8,340 bases of DNA from an uncultured Lachnospiraceae bacterium (GCA_958446555.1 CAUCWU010000088.1:1-8340), one strand, 5' to 3'; numbered from the stretch's first letter, positions 1-7,059 are shown. Program-made: numbers and translations. The notes: a model not told the origin generated them from the letters alone.

Positions 1-13
1 AGGAGGTTGACCT

Positions 14-1498
14 GTGTCTTTGTCCTACACACAGCCATTTTTCAGAGGAAGTTATGCAAAAATATCAGACCCACAGAGGATTGGAAAATGGTTTCCATAT
101 TGTAATGGTGGAGCATATAGAAAATGGTATGGAAACAATGATGATGTAGTTAATTGGTTGAATGATGGTGCTGAAGTAAAAGGATTTGTAGATGACAAGG
201 GAAAGCAACGTTCTCGTCCGCAAAATCAACAATATTATTATCGCGAAGGTGGAACTTGGTCAGCTATTTCGAGTTCGTCTTTTTCGGTAAGGTATTTTTC
301 AGAGGGTTTCCTTTTTTCAAACGCAGGCATGGCTATATATGCGGAACATAATCAATTATTATATCTTATAGGCTTTTTGAACTCAAAACTAAGTCAAGCT
401 TACTTAGGCTTGTTCAATGAAGGATTAAATTATAATCAGGGAGATATTGCAAAACTTCCAATTGTCAAGTCTGAGATAGAAGATAAAGTTTGCAAAAAAG
501 TAATGGAAACAGTAGAGATATCAAAAGCAGAGTGGGATTCATTTGAAACATCTTGGGATTTTAAGAAGCATCCGCTAGTTTCTTATTCTACTAATAAAAT
601 GTCAACGGCTTTTGAAATGTGGTCAAAAGAATGTGCTGAACGTTTTAATCAGCTTAAAGAAAATGAAGAAGAACTTAATCGTATTTTTATTGATATTTAT
701 GGATTACAGAACGAATTGACACCGGAAGTAGAAGATAAAAATGTTACGGTTCGTCAGGCTGATTTACAGAGAGATATTAAGAGTTTGATTTCTTATGCAG
801 TTGGCTGTATGTTTGGTCGTTATTCTCTTGATGAAGATGGACTTGCTTATGCAGGTGGAGAATGGGATAACAGCAAATATGACACGTTTATTCCTGATGA
901 GGATAACTGCATTCCTATTACTGATGAAGAATATTTTGAAGATGATATTGTCGGTCTGTTTTGTGCTTGGCTGAAAAAGGTTTATGGAGAAGATACGCTT
1001 GAAGAAAATCTTGATTTTATTGCTAATGCTCTTGGCAATAAAGGCAAGACAAGCCGTGAAGTAATCAGAAATTATTTCCTGACAGATTTTATCAAAGACC
1101 ATATTAAGACTTACCAGAAACGCCCGATATACTGGCTCTTTGATAGTGGTAAGCAGAATGGATTTAAGGCTCTTATTTATATGCACCGTTGGAACGCAGA
1201 TACCATTGGTAATGTTCGAGTTGAGTACCTGCATCGTATTCAGCGTGTATATGAAAAAGAGATTACCCGTATGCAGGAAATCATTGATAACAGCCACGAT
1301 AACAAGGAAATTTCCAACGCTACAAAGCGTAAGGAAAAACTCCAGAAACAGATTAAGGAAACCAAAGACTATGATGCTAAAATTGCCCATTTGGCTCTTT
1401 CCCGTATCGACATCGACCTTGATGATGGTGTAAAAGTCAATTACGAAAAAGTCCAGACCGCTGATGGAAAGAAAATGCAGATTTTAGCGAAGATATAA
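14..1498 (+). CDS. pglX: BREX type 1 adenine-specific DNA methyltransferase PglX (BrxX), C-terminal part
   Basis: PglX methylates adenine in the BREX recognition site on host DNA and is required for BREX phage restriction. Full family members have about 1,200 residues, so this 494-residue ORF is only the distal part. It has the family block KWFPYCNGGAYRKWYGN (residues 25-41), then RPQNQQYYYREGGTWSA (68-84), GFLFSNAG and LGFLNSKL...GDIAKLPI. These belong to the target-recognition region. A helical C-terminal domain with an RPIYWLFDSGKQNGF segment follows, and a coiled coil lies near 415-455. The catalytic NPPY motif is not in the window. The listed GTG has AGGAGG at 1-6, but an in-frame TGA lies at 8-10. 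I think this is an accidental start in a frameshifted or edge-cut gene, because another frame reads EVDL at 3-14, like the W-x-EVD block of PglX. It is followed 14 bases later by an HNH-like gene and then pglZ. Family call is firm; the 5' end is uncertain. Confidence 0.88.
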   Translation: MSLSYTQPFFRGSYAKISDPQRIGKWFPYCNGGAYRKWYGNNDDVVNWLNDGAEVKGFVDDKGKQRSRPQNQQYYYREGGTWSAISSSSFSVRYFSEGFLFSNAGMAIYAEHNQLLYLIGFLNSKLSQAYLGLFNEGLNYNQGDIAKLPIVKSEIEDKVCKKVMETVEISKAEWDSFETSWDFKKHPLVSYSTNKMSTAFEMWSKECAERFNQLKENEEELNRIFIDIYGLQNELTPEVEDKNVTVRQADLQRDIKSLISYAVGCMFGRYSLDEDGLAYAGGEWDNSKYDTFIPDEDNCIPITDEEYFEDDIVGLFCAWLKKVYGEDTLEENLDFIANALGNKGKTSREVIRNYFLTDFIKDHIKTYQKRPIYWLFDSGKQNGFKALIYMHRWNADTIGNVRVEYLHRIQRVYEKEITRMQEIIDNSHDNKEISNATKRKEKLQKQIKETKDYDAKIAHLALSRIDIDLDDGVKVNYEKVQTADGKKMQILAKI

Positions 1499-1512
1499 GT
1501 GAGGTGGATATG

Positions 1513-2385
1513 ATGGGTAAATGTGCATTATGTGGCGAAGATAAGGAACTGCAACTTAGCCATATTATTCCTAAATTTATAGGGAAATATCTGAAAAATA
1601 CTTCGATAGGCAATATTCGCAGTCACGAAAATCCGAACCGAATTGCTCAGGACATCGAAAAGCATTATATGCTTTGTCATGATTGCGAAGAATTATTTAG
1701 TGCGTCTGAAAGATATTTCGCTAATACTGTCTTTTATCCGTATAAGCGAGATAAACATGAAACCTTTAACTATAACGAAAAACTTTTTTATTTCCTTACA
1801 TCGTTATCTTGGCGAAGCCTTTATTTGGATATTGTAAATTTTGTTCGTGAAAAAAGTCTGAAACTGGATGTAATAGAAAGAATGATTGAAGCCGAGGGGA
1901 TTATGAGAGATTTTCTCCTTAGCAAAAGAACGGATTTAAGCAATATTGAACATCATATTTTCTTCTTTGAACGAATAATGAATGTGAACGCACCTGATGA
2001 TAATTTGTTAAAAACAGGACGACCTCATACCACCATTCATCGTTCTTTAACTTCGTATTCCGGCTACTCGGATAATACGATTTATACAATCTCAAATCTT
2101 ATGGGTATTGTTGTAGTTACTCTATACTCAAAAGACGTGGATGAAATATGGAAAAACACACAAGTATTTAATGAAAAAAATATATTGGTAGCAGTAAACC
2201 AAGAAGTACAGAGTAGATTAGGAAATGAATTCGTATTTTGGATGGAACAATGTGAAAAAGATATAAATGTAATCAGCGAAGAAACGGAACAAAAAATATT
2301 GAAAAAGGTAATGGATTTAGGCGACGATATAAAAGATTATGCGATTTATCAGGATATTGTTGATGACAATCAGCTTGAAAATTGA
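1513..2385 (+). CDS. HNH-like zinc-finger protein (putative nuclease) inserted between pglX and pglZ
   Basis: Counting from the ATG at 1513 (290 aa), C4-x2-C7, SHIIPKF (H17) and C55-HD-C58-E resemble the treble-clef core of HNH endonucleases: two CxxC pairs around a catalytic-type histidine. The classical N and final H are not obvious, so activity is uncertain. The remaining ~220 residues are mostly helical and I do not recognise them. Start choice: GTG (1504) and ATG (1510) are in frame, but only ATG 1513 sits at normal distance (5 nt) from the SD-like GAGGTGG at 1501-1507. It lies 14 bases after pglX and 19 before pglZ on the same strand, so it is probably cotranscribed with the BREX genes. 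It is not a core BREX type 1 gene. It may add a nuclease to BREX or be an unrelated insertion. The HNH call rests on motifs only. Confidence 0.66.
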   Translation: MGKCALCGEDKELQLSHIIPKFIGKYLKNTSIGNIRSHENPNRIAQDIEKHYMLCHDCEELFSASERYFANTVFYPYKRDKHETFNYNEKLFYFLTSLSWRSLYLDIVNFVREKSLKLDVIERMIEAEGIMRDFLLSKRTDLSNIEHHIFFFERIMNVNAPDDNLLKTGRPHTTIHRSLTSYSGYSDNTIYTISNLMGIVVVTLYSKDVDEIWKNTQVFNEKNILVAVNQEVQSRLGNEFVFWMEQCEKDINVISEETEQKILKKVMDLGDDIKDYAIYQDIVDDNQLEN

Positions 2386-2404
2386 TTTATAAGGCAGGTC
2401 AAAC

Positions 2405-4621
2405 ATGGCAGAATTAAACTTAAAACAGATTACAGACAAATTAAATAGTGAGTTTGCAAGTGATGTCCGTAAACTTGTGTTTTGGTATGATGCCAATGCG
2501 GAGTTTCAGGAGGATATTGACAGCATAGAACTGGAAAATGCAAAGGTTCTGCATCTTGAGCCGGACAATCAGTTCTATATCAAATATTTCTTGGAACGAG
2601 AGGATACGACAACCAATTACCTTGTGTACGCTCCTTTTGCAAAACCGAGCATAAGGGACAATCATCTCGCAGATACGATTCGATATTCCAAAGAATTTTT
2701 TGCTGACCGTGCTTCTTTGCTTACGCTTGATTTGGGTATTGATGAACGGTACAAGCCTGTTATTCAGCATTATATTAAATTCTTTGCAAATAAAGACAGA
2801 ACACAGAAATTCTATGATTTGGAAATAGAGAATTTCAATAGAAGTACGATTGAAGTTGCCTTGATGAGCGTTCTTTGCAAGGATAAGACAGCTTCTTTTG
2901 AAGAAGTGCTGCGTTCAATTTTGACAGACGATGGCTTGCAGGATAACAAACATCTGGCTGAGTTTGAGAAGTATGATTTGCTTTCTGCATTCTGGCAGCA
3001 GGCAGATGTGGCATTTGGATATAATGACCCGAAGCCAACACTTGAAAAACTCGTTATCACGATGTTTGTTACTTATGCGGCTAAGAGTATTCATACGGAT
3101 ATGCCGCAGGCTTGGAAACCATTTATTTCTTATAAATCCGGTAATATCATTGCATTTATGGATAATCTGATGAACAGCTATCTGTATGGTACACGTTTTG
3201 ATGAGATTTCAGAGATTATCTATAATGCAATCAACGGTAAAAATTATCTTGAGAAGATGGAAGTGGAAACACTTGTAGATTGTAATATTTTTGCAGGTGT
3301 TGATGAACTTCTGATTAGTTGGATTATCGACAGACTTGAGAATGAGGATATAGGAGCAAAGCTGAATGGAAAGACGATTCCGGAGCTTTGTGTAGAACGC
3401 AGGAAGCAACATTTTGGAAAGAACTTCCGCAATGAGTATTTCATTCTTCAGAATGCCTTTGATATGATTGCTGAAGGTAAGTATCAGCCAGTCAGCGGTA
3501 TCAAAAACTTGGTTAAGGAATATACGGAGTCAACTTATAAGATTGACCGTTATTATAGATACTTTTATTTTTACTTTGATAAATTGGAAGATACCACACA
3601 GTTTGAAAAAATCAGGGAACTGGTTGAGAATATCTATACGAATGAGTATCTGAATCGGATTACAGTGAACTGGAACAATGAGCTTGCAGACGCAGATGGA
3701 GAAACAGGACTTACGTTGCAGAGAGATTTCTTTGCAAGGCACATCAATTACTCAAAGGATAGAGTAGTAGTTATTATATCTGATGCACTCCGTTATGAGG
3801 TTGCACATACCCTGTTTGAAAAAATGCAGGCAGATGAGAAGTGCAATGCTTCTATCGGAGCAATGCAAGGTGTTCTTCCATCTTATACACCGTTAGGTAT
3901 GGCTTCGCTACTTCCTCATAAGACGATTGAATATAGTTCATCTTATGATGTGCTGGTTGACGGAAAAGCGTGCAGTTCCACGGAGCAAAGGGAATCTATT
4001 CTGAAAGAGTATAAAGTAAGTAGTAAGTGCGTTCAGTTTGATTCAATGAAAACAATGAAACAGGCAGACCTTCGTTCTATCTTTACCGGACAGGACGTTG
4101 TGTATATTTATCATAATCAGATAGATGCCCGTGGAGATAAAGCGGCTTCTGAAAATGAAGTATTTACCGCTTGCGAAGAAGCAATCGAAGAAATTTATAC
4201 TTTGATAAAGAGGATTGCATCGCAGGCAAATACTTATCATTTTATTGTGACGGCAGACCACGGATTTATTTATAAGAGAGATAAAATTCAGGCAACAGAT
4301 AAGATTGCCGGAGCTGCTTCAAAATCAAACAGCGTTGGACAGCGTTATTCCATATCTGCCGAAGAAATCAAGGCAGACGGTGTTTGTCATACAACGGTTG
4401 GTAAGGTACTTGGTAGTGTCGATGAGCGTATTGTATCGTTCCCTCTTGCTTCAGATATTTTCAAGGTTGCAGGAGCAGGACAGAATTATGTTCATGGCGG
4501 CTGCTCTCCGCAGGAAATGCTTGTACCAATGATTGATGTGAAAGTGGATACCAAGATAATATTTTTTCTTTTCCATCTTGACAAACCCTCCTCAAAATGT
4601 TATTGTCATGTTGTAGTTTAA
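2405..4621 (+). CDS. pglZ: BREX type 1 phosphatase-family protein PglZ, C-terminally truncated with a foreign tail
   Basis: PglZ is an alkaline-phosphatase-superfamily protein and a core BREX component; its exact biochemical role is unsettled. Visible motifs are VVVIISDALRYEV (metal-binding D460), PSYTPLGMASLLP (candidate nucleophile T495), YHNQIDARGD (570-578), TADHGF (D618, H619) and YVHGGCSPQE (H697). The catalytic core therefore appears complete. The start ATG has SD-like AAGGCAGG at 2391-2398. Type A PglZ proteins are about 830-880 residues. Here the match ends at VKVDTK (residue 717, base 4555), and the last 21 residues (starting IIFFLFHLDKP) come from reading through the cas9 start and tracrRNA promoter region in the wrong sense. 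The C-terminal beta-rich domain is lost, and brxL, expected next in type 1 BREX, is absent. The product may be unstable or inactive. Identification is secure; the truncation is read from the sequence, and functional loss is inferred. Confidence 0.93.
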   Translation: MAELNLKQITDKLNSEFASDVRKLVFWYDANAEFQEDIDSIELENAKVLHLEPDNQFYIKYFLEREDTTTNYLVYAPFAKPSIRDNHLADTIRYSKEFFADRASLLTLDLGIDERYKPVIQHYIKFFANKDRTQKFYDLEIENFNRSTIEVALMSVLCKDKTASFEEVLRSILTDDGLQDNKHLAEFEKYDLLSAFWQQADVAFGYNDPKPTLEKLVITMFVTYAAKSIHTDMPQAWKPFISYKSGNIIAFMDNLMNSYLYGTRFDEISEIIYNAINGKNYLEKMEVETLVDCNIFAGVDELLISWIIDRLENEDIGAKLNGKTIPELCVERRKQHFGKNFRNEYFILQNAFDMIAEGKYQPVSGIKNLVKEYTESTYKIDRYYRYFYFYFDKLEDTTQFEKIRELVENIYTNEYLNRITVNWNNELADADGETGLTLQRDFFARHINYSKDRVVVIISDALRYEVAHTLFEKMQADEKCNASIGAMQGVLPSYTPLGMASLLPHKTIEYSSSYDVLVDGKACSSTEQRESILKEYKVSSKCVQFDSMKTMKQADLRSIFTGQDVVYIYHNQIDARGDKAASENEVFTACEEAIEEIYTLIKRIASQANTYHFIVTADHGFIYKRDKIQATDKIAGAASKSNSVGQRYSISAEEIKADGVCHTTVGKVLGSVDERIVSFPLASDIFKVAGAGQNYVHGGCSPQEMLVPMIDVKVDTKIIFFLFHLDKPSSKCYCHVVV
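4550..4576 (-). pseudogene. cas9: 5' stub of a type II cas9 gene (about nine codons), fused antisense to pglZ
   Basis: On the - strand, AGGAGGG (4592-4586) is followed 9-10 bases later by ATG (4576-4574) and codons for MEKKKYYLG. This is the typical opening of Firmicute Cas9, usually followed by L/I-D-M/I-G-T-N/S-S-V-G. After G9 the frame reads I-H-F-H, which is pglZ antisense, and stops at 4451-4453. No RuvC-I motif DxGTxSVG follows. The assignment is strengthened by the adjacent divergent tracrRNA gene, the geometry seen in type II-A loci. Only nine codons remain, so this is a remnant and not a functional gene. A chance ORF start is possible, but RBS, peptide and tracrRNA together make that unlikely. 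Confidence 0.72.
4578..4606 (+). promoter_or_regulatory. Sigma-70-type promoter of the tracrRNA
   Basis: A perfect -35 TTGACA (4578-4583), a 17-base spacer and TATTGT (4601-4606, 4 of 6 to TATAAT) preceded by TG-n (4598-4600, extended -10). This predicts a transcription start near 4613, just at the anti-repeat. The same bases hold the cas9 ribosome binding site on the other strand. Confidence 0.72.
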
Positions 4622-4650
4622 ACCCTATAAACTGCACAGCGAGTTCAAAT
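4616..4650 (+). other. tracrRNA anti-repeat
   Basis: TTCAAAT (4644-4650) would pair with a repeat starting GTTTGA, and CTGCACAG (4632-4639) with a repeat segment CTGTGCAG after the usual bulge. The expected CRISPR repeat therefore opens GTTTGAGAG and continues with something close to CTGTGCAGTTTATAGGG. The 5' part can also fold on itself: TGTAGTTTA (4612-4620) pairs with TAAACTGCA (4628-4636), one G-T wobble. No matching repeat is present in the window. Confidence 0.6.
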
Positions 4651-4698
4651 AAAAGTTTACTCAAATCGTTGGCTTGACCAACTGCACAGTGTGTGCAT

Positions 4699-4727
4699 AA
4701 AAAGATCTCTTCAGTGAGATCTTTTTT
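4699..4727. terminator. Bidirectional rho-independent terminator
   Basis: A perfect 11-bp stem, AAAAAGATCTC (4699-4709) with GAGATCTTTTT (4716-4726), and a 6-base loop. T-runs occur on both strands. It ends the tracrRNA on the + strand. On the - strand it lies 40 bases past the stop of the HEPN-like gene, so it can also terminate the leftward operon. Confidence 0.9.
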
Positions 4728-4766
4728 ATTGCCCATTAAATGAAACAGGCACTGTATCAACAGCAA

Positions 4767-5828
4767 TTACAACGCAAATATCTCGTCAATTTCTTTTTGC
4801 GACAGTGTTTTAATATGGGCAAGTATATTTCTGGCATTTCTCAGCTTCGAAATTACTTTTGCATCTTCACTAGATACTTGCAGTTTTCCTAGTGTAACTA
4901 GATGAGAGAGTATTCCGATCTCCACTTCTTCAATCTCGTAAACTTCCTCTCCATATGCACCCGTAACAGGAAGCAATCCTTTAATTTCCTTTCGATACCG
5001 ATTGATCAGACTATTTCTTTTTTTCTCTATTACTGGAAAAATAATTTTTATTTGTGCTTCCCATATACGTTCTTGCATCTTCTTTTCACTCATTACAAAT
5101 ACAACCTCATTTCCATCACTTCTCAGTTCAGATTCCTTGATCTCTTGAATTGTTTTTACTGGATTTTCAAGAAACTTCCGTCCTCTTTGGATACATTCAG
5201 CAGATAATTCTACATCATCTAAAATCATCAGCGTAACAACCTCTGCCAAATATTGCTTAAAGATTGCCGACTCTTTTAAGGATGCTGCAGCAAGCATATG
5301 GAACAAATATTGGTCATAGTATTCTATTTCTTTTTGATAGACAATTGCTCGAATCCGTCCCTGATCCCGAACTGCCATTTCTGATCTTGTTTCAATGATG
5401 AAAATACATCCTCTCCGATCTTTTCCAAGCAGTTTGTCATAATTTTGAATAAATGTATACCAGTTCTTTGTCTGTTCCTCAGAATCTACTGTTATCCATA
5501 AAATATAATTATTTAATGCAATCTCATCACTTTCCGCTAGAAATTTTGCATAACCAATACCCGGTCGATACTGCGCTCTTTTTTCTCGCTTACAGTAATT
5601 TTGAAATAGATATTCTCCCGGGTCCATCTCTGCATCCTGTATTTTCTTCAAAGCCCGATTCGAATTTTGACTTTTAATCCGATCTGATAGAATGTCGCTC
5701 ATCGTAAAATACCACGGAACACTAGAAGGAAGCTGCAGCACAATGCTGCAGCCCTCCTGTACCCCCTCAACAATCAGATTTAAAAAGTGTGATGCGTTTG
5801 TAATTTTTTCCCACCATACAAAATCCAT
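4767..5828 (-). CDS. HEPN-motif protein, putative effector of the ATPase module
   Basis: A 353-residue protein I cannot assign to a named family. It opens MDFVWWEKITNASHFLNLIV, then SIVLQLPSSVPWY (about 28-40). The middle has hydrophobic strands YILWITVD and CIFIIET, which could be a degenerate NTPase-like fold. The last ~30 residues read KLRNARNILAHIKTLS. R333-N-I-L-A-H338 fits the R-x4-H motif of HEPN ribonucleases, and the segment resembles the 'LRN-LAH' helix of Swt1-type HEPN domains. Start: an upstream in-frame ATG at 5873 would overlap the ATPase gene by 41 bases. ATG 5828 has GGAGGA (5842-5837) 8 bases upstream and begins 4 bases after the ATPase TGA, so translation is probably coupled. 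Role as an RNase toxin held by the ATPase is inference. It could equally be a regulatory partner using the motif for binding. Confidence 0.7.
   Translation of the reverse strand: MDFVWWEKITNASHFLNLIVEGVQEGCSIVLQLPSSVPWYFTMSDILSDRIKSQNSNRALKKIQDAEMDPGEYLFQNYCKREKRAQYRPGIGYAKFLAESDEIALNNYILWITVDSEEQTKNWYTFIQNYDKLLGKDRRGCIFIIETRSEMAVRDQGRIRAIVYQKEIEYYDQYLFHMLAAASLKESAIFKQYLAEVVTLMILDDVELSAECIQRGRKFLENPVKTIQEIKESELRSDGNEVVFVMSEKKMQERIWEAQIKIIFPVIEKKRNSLINRYRKEIKGLLPVTGAYGEEVYEIEEVEIGILSHLVTLGKLQVSSEDAKVISKLRNARNILAHIKTLSQKEIDEIFAL
5732..5752. repeat. Perfect 9-bp inverted repeat inside the HEPN-like gene
   Basis: GCTGCAGCA-CAA-TGCTGCAGC is a 9-bp perfect stem with a 3-base loop, GC-rich in an AT-rich gene. 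It lies about 76-97 bases into the coding sequence (codons for G-C-S-I-V-L-Q-L). It could fold in the mRNA near the start. It may also be chance. Confidence 0.6.
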
Positions 5829-5832
5829 TGTA

Positions 5833-7041
5833 TCAGTCCTCCATATATCCAAGCAGTTTATCTTCAATTTCATCGGCAGTTCCCATCATCTGGAAAAAGC
5901 TGTATCTTGAGAACAGATACAAATTTTGTACCGTATGTCTGAGAATATTCAGTTCCAAAAGCTCCTGCATCAAGCCATCAATGACCTCCACACGCTGGCT
6001 TGCCACCTTCTTCACATCAAATTGCTTCGCAATTGCAATAATGTCCTGAGCTGAGAAGCCTCTGCTTTCTGTCGCTGAATTTGCGTTCTGATGATACAAA
6101 TATGCCATTAACAGCGCAATAATGTAGTACATATTATCTTCGTCCAGCTTCAATGTAATCTCGAATTTTTCTCTTACCTGATCCATGAAATCTGGCGCTG
6201 CCAATACCTTTTTAATATGATCTGGATTCACCTCATAGGCTGGTGTCTTACTCTGCTCATATCCGGCATAGTCATTTTTCATCGCCTCAATCAGCTTTGC
6301 ACAATACATCTGAATTAAGCCTGGGAAATAGTTTGTGCTTGCCAAAATCAACGAAACAAGCGATTGCTTGTCCTGAGGGAAACGAAATCCCAGATAATAT
6401 AGTGGTTCTTCAAGCAACTTGCGCGCATCCTTCATATTGAAAGGCTTGATCGTGATTGAGGTCAACTGAGGCAATACACTGTTATAAGACAATGCTTCTC
6501 TGTTAAATCTCACAATATTGTGAAGACCTGCAATTACAAACTTAAATCGCTCATTTCCAATATTCTGAAGATCCTTCAACACATCAAGTGGATGATATTT
6601 TACCTCCTCACAACTCTCAATAAATTCATCTGCCTCATCTAGCAAGAGTAGCAAATACGGAATATAATTCTTTTTATCCAGAAGTCTTGCCTTAATTGCG
6701 CGTCCCAATTCGTCCCAATCTTCTGTATCAATATGCTTTTCAAGTACTCCTTCCAAATACAAGTCACATCCAATTTTTCTGGCTGCCTGCTTATAATCGG
6801 ATCCCTTAATTTCGATAAATACAGCGCGATTGTTGTTTTCATCATGGTCAATTTCCATCTTTGCCTTCTTCAAAAGGGCAGATTTACCAAGCTGACGTCC
6901 ACCATATACAATATTGACACCGATCGGAGACTCAATTTTTTCCAATTCCTCTTTTCGACCCATAAAGATTTCTGGTGTCATAACCTTTGAAGAATCCCAA
7001 ATATATGGCTGATAATAGGAAAACGGCATCATCACAGACAT
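5833..7041 (-). CDS. STAND/AAA-like P-loop ATPase, probable C-terminal part of an interrupted larger protein
   Basis: A 402-residue ORF with Walker A GGRQLGKS (47-54), Walker B LLLLLDEADEF (130-140), a sensor-1-like strand FKFVIAGLHN (167-175), and KPFNMKDARKLLEEPLYYLGF (199-219), typical of STAND and archaeal-type AAA_16 ATPases. The C-terminus (GLMQELLELNILRH...YLFSRYSFFQMMGT) looks like a winged helix. Such proteins usually sense a trigger and switch on an effector by ATP-dependent oligomerisation. The ATG at 7041 has no SD (upstream bases are ATCAGATTTTA). The ORF is in the same frame as the preceding gene, separated only by a TAA at 7060-7062 and six sense codons (F-I-N-Q-I-L). I recall relatives in which the two are fused, with the PFSYYQPY segment in the middle of the protein. 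It may therefore be untranslated, made by reinitiation, or a pseudogene fragment. The HEPN-like gene follows at once. Domain identification is good; expression status is uncertain. Confidence 0.82.
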   Translation of the reverse strand: MSVMMPFSYYQPYIWDSSKVMTPEIFMGRKEELEKIESPIGVNIVYGGRQLGKSALLKKAKMEIDHDENNNRAVFIEIKGSDYKQAARKIGCDLYLEGVLEKHIDTEDWDELGRAIKARLLDKKNYIPYLLLLLDEADEFIESCEEVKYHPLDVLKDLQNIGNERFKFVIAGLHNIVRFNREALSYNSVLPQLTSITIKPFNMKDARKLLEEPLYYLGFRFPQDKQSLVSLILASTNYFPGLIQMYCAKLIEAMKNDYAGYEQSKTPAYEVNPDHIKKVLAAPDFMDQVREKFEITLKLDEDNMYYIIALLMAYLYHQNANSATESRGFSAQDIIAIAKQFDVKKVASQRVEVIDGLMQELLELNILRHTVQNLYLFSRYSFFQMMGTADEIEDKLLGYMED

Positions 7042-7059
7042 TAAAATCTGATTGATAAA

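Larger units (their letters stand above)
4613..4727 (+). ncRNA. Orphan tracrRNA of a type II CRISPR-Cas system
   Basis: A tracrRNA pairs with CRISPR repeats, is bound by Cas9 and allows RNase III processing and target cleavage. The predicted ~115-nt transcript has the expected order. An anti-repeat (about 4616-4650) ends in AGCGAGTTCAAATAAA, the equivalent of AGCAAGTTAAAATAAG in S. pyogenes. A linker follows, then hairpin GTTGG-CTTGA-CCAAC (4668-4682), hairpin TGCACA-GTG-TGTGCA (4683-4697) and a terminator hairpin with T-run (4699-4727). It starts 37 bases from the cas9 ATG and is divergent from it. All elements including the promoter look intact, though no cas9 or array is in the window. It could serve a Cas9 encoded elsewhere or be a relic. 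The call is by structure and context; no database comparison was possible. Confidence 0.78.

Noticed and set aside
764..1390. 208-residue ORF antisense to pglX
   Set aside because: The + strand encodes well-conserved PglX sequence over the same bases. The antisense product has no recognisable motif or RBS.
4451..4576. A 41-residue functional small protein beginning MEKKKYYLG
   Set aside because: Only the first nine or ten codons resemble Cas9. The rest is antisense pglZ, so it is a junction product.
4556..4727. Terminal inverted repeat or end of an insertion sequence that truncated pglZ
   Set aside because: The palindromes form ordered hairpins of a tracrRNA with promoter and terminator. 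No transposase, target duplication or matching distal repeat was found.
4613..4727. CRISPR array or mini-array
   Set aside because: No repeated unit of 30-40 bases with spacers exists here or elsewhere in the window. The only duplication is a 10-mer.
4461..4766. 101-residue ORF on the - strand spanning pglZ, the junction and the tracrRNA
   Set aside because: It is open by chance through a structural RNA gene and antisense pglZ. It has no RBS at its ATG and is in a different frame from the cas9 start.
4767..5873. Longer version of the HEPN-like protein starting at ATG 5873
   Set aside because: It would overlap the ATPase gene by 41 bases without an SD, whereas ATG 5828 has GGAGGA 8 bases upstream.
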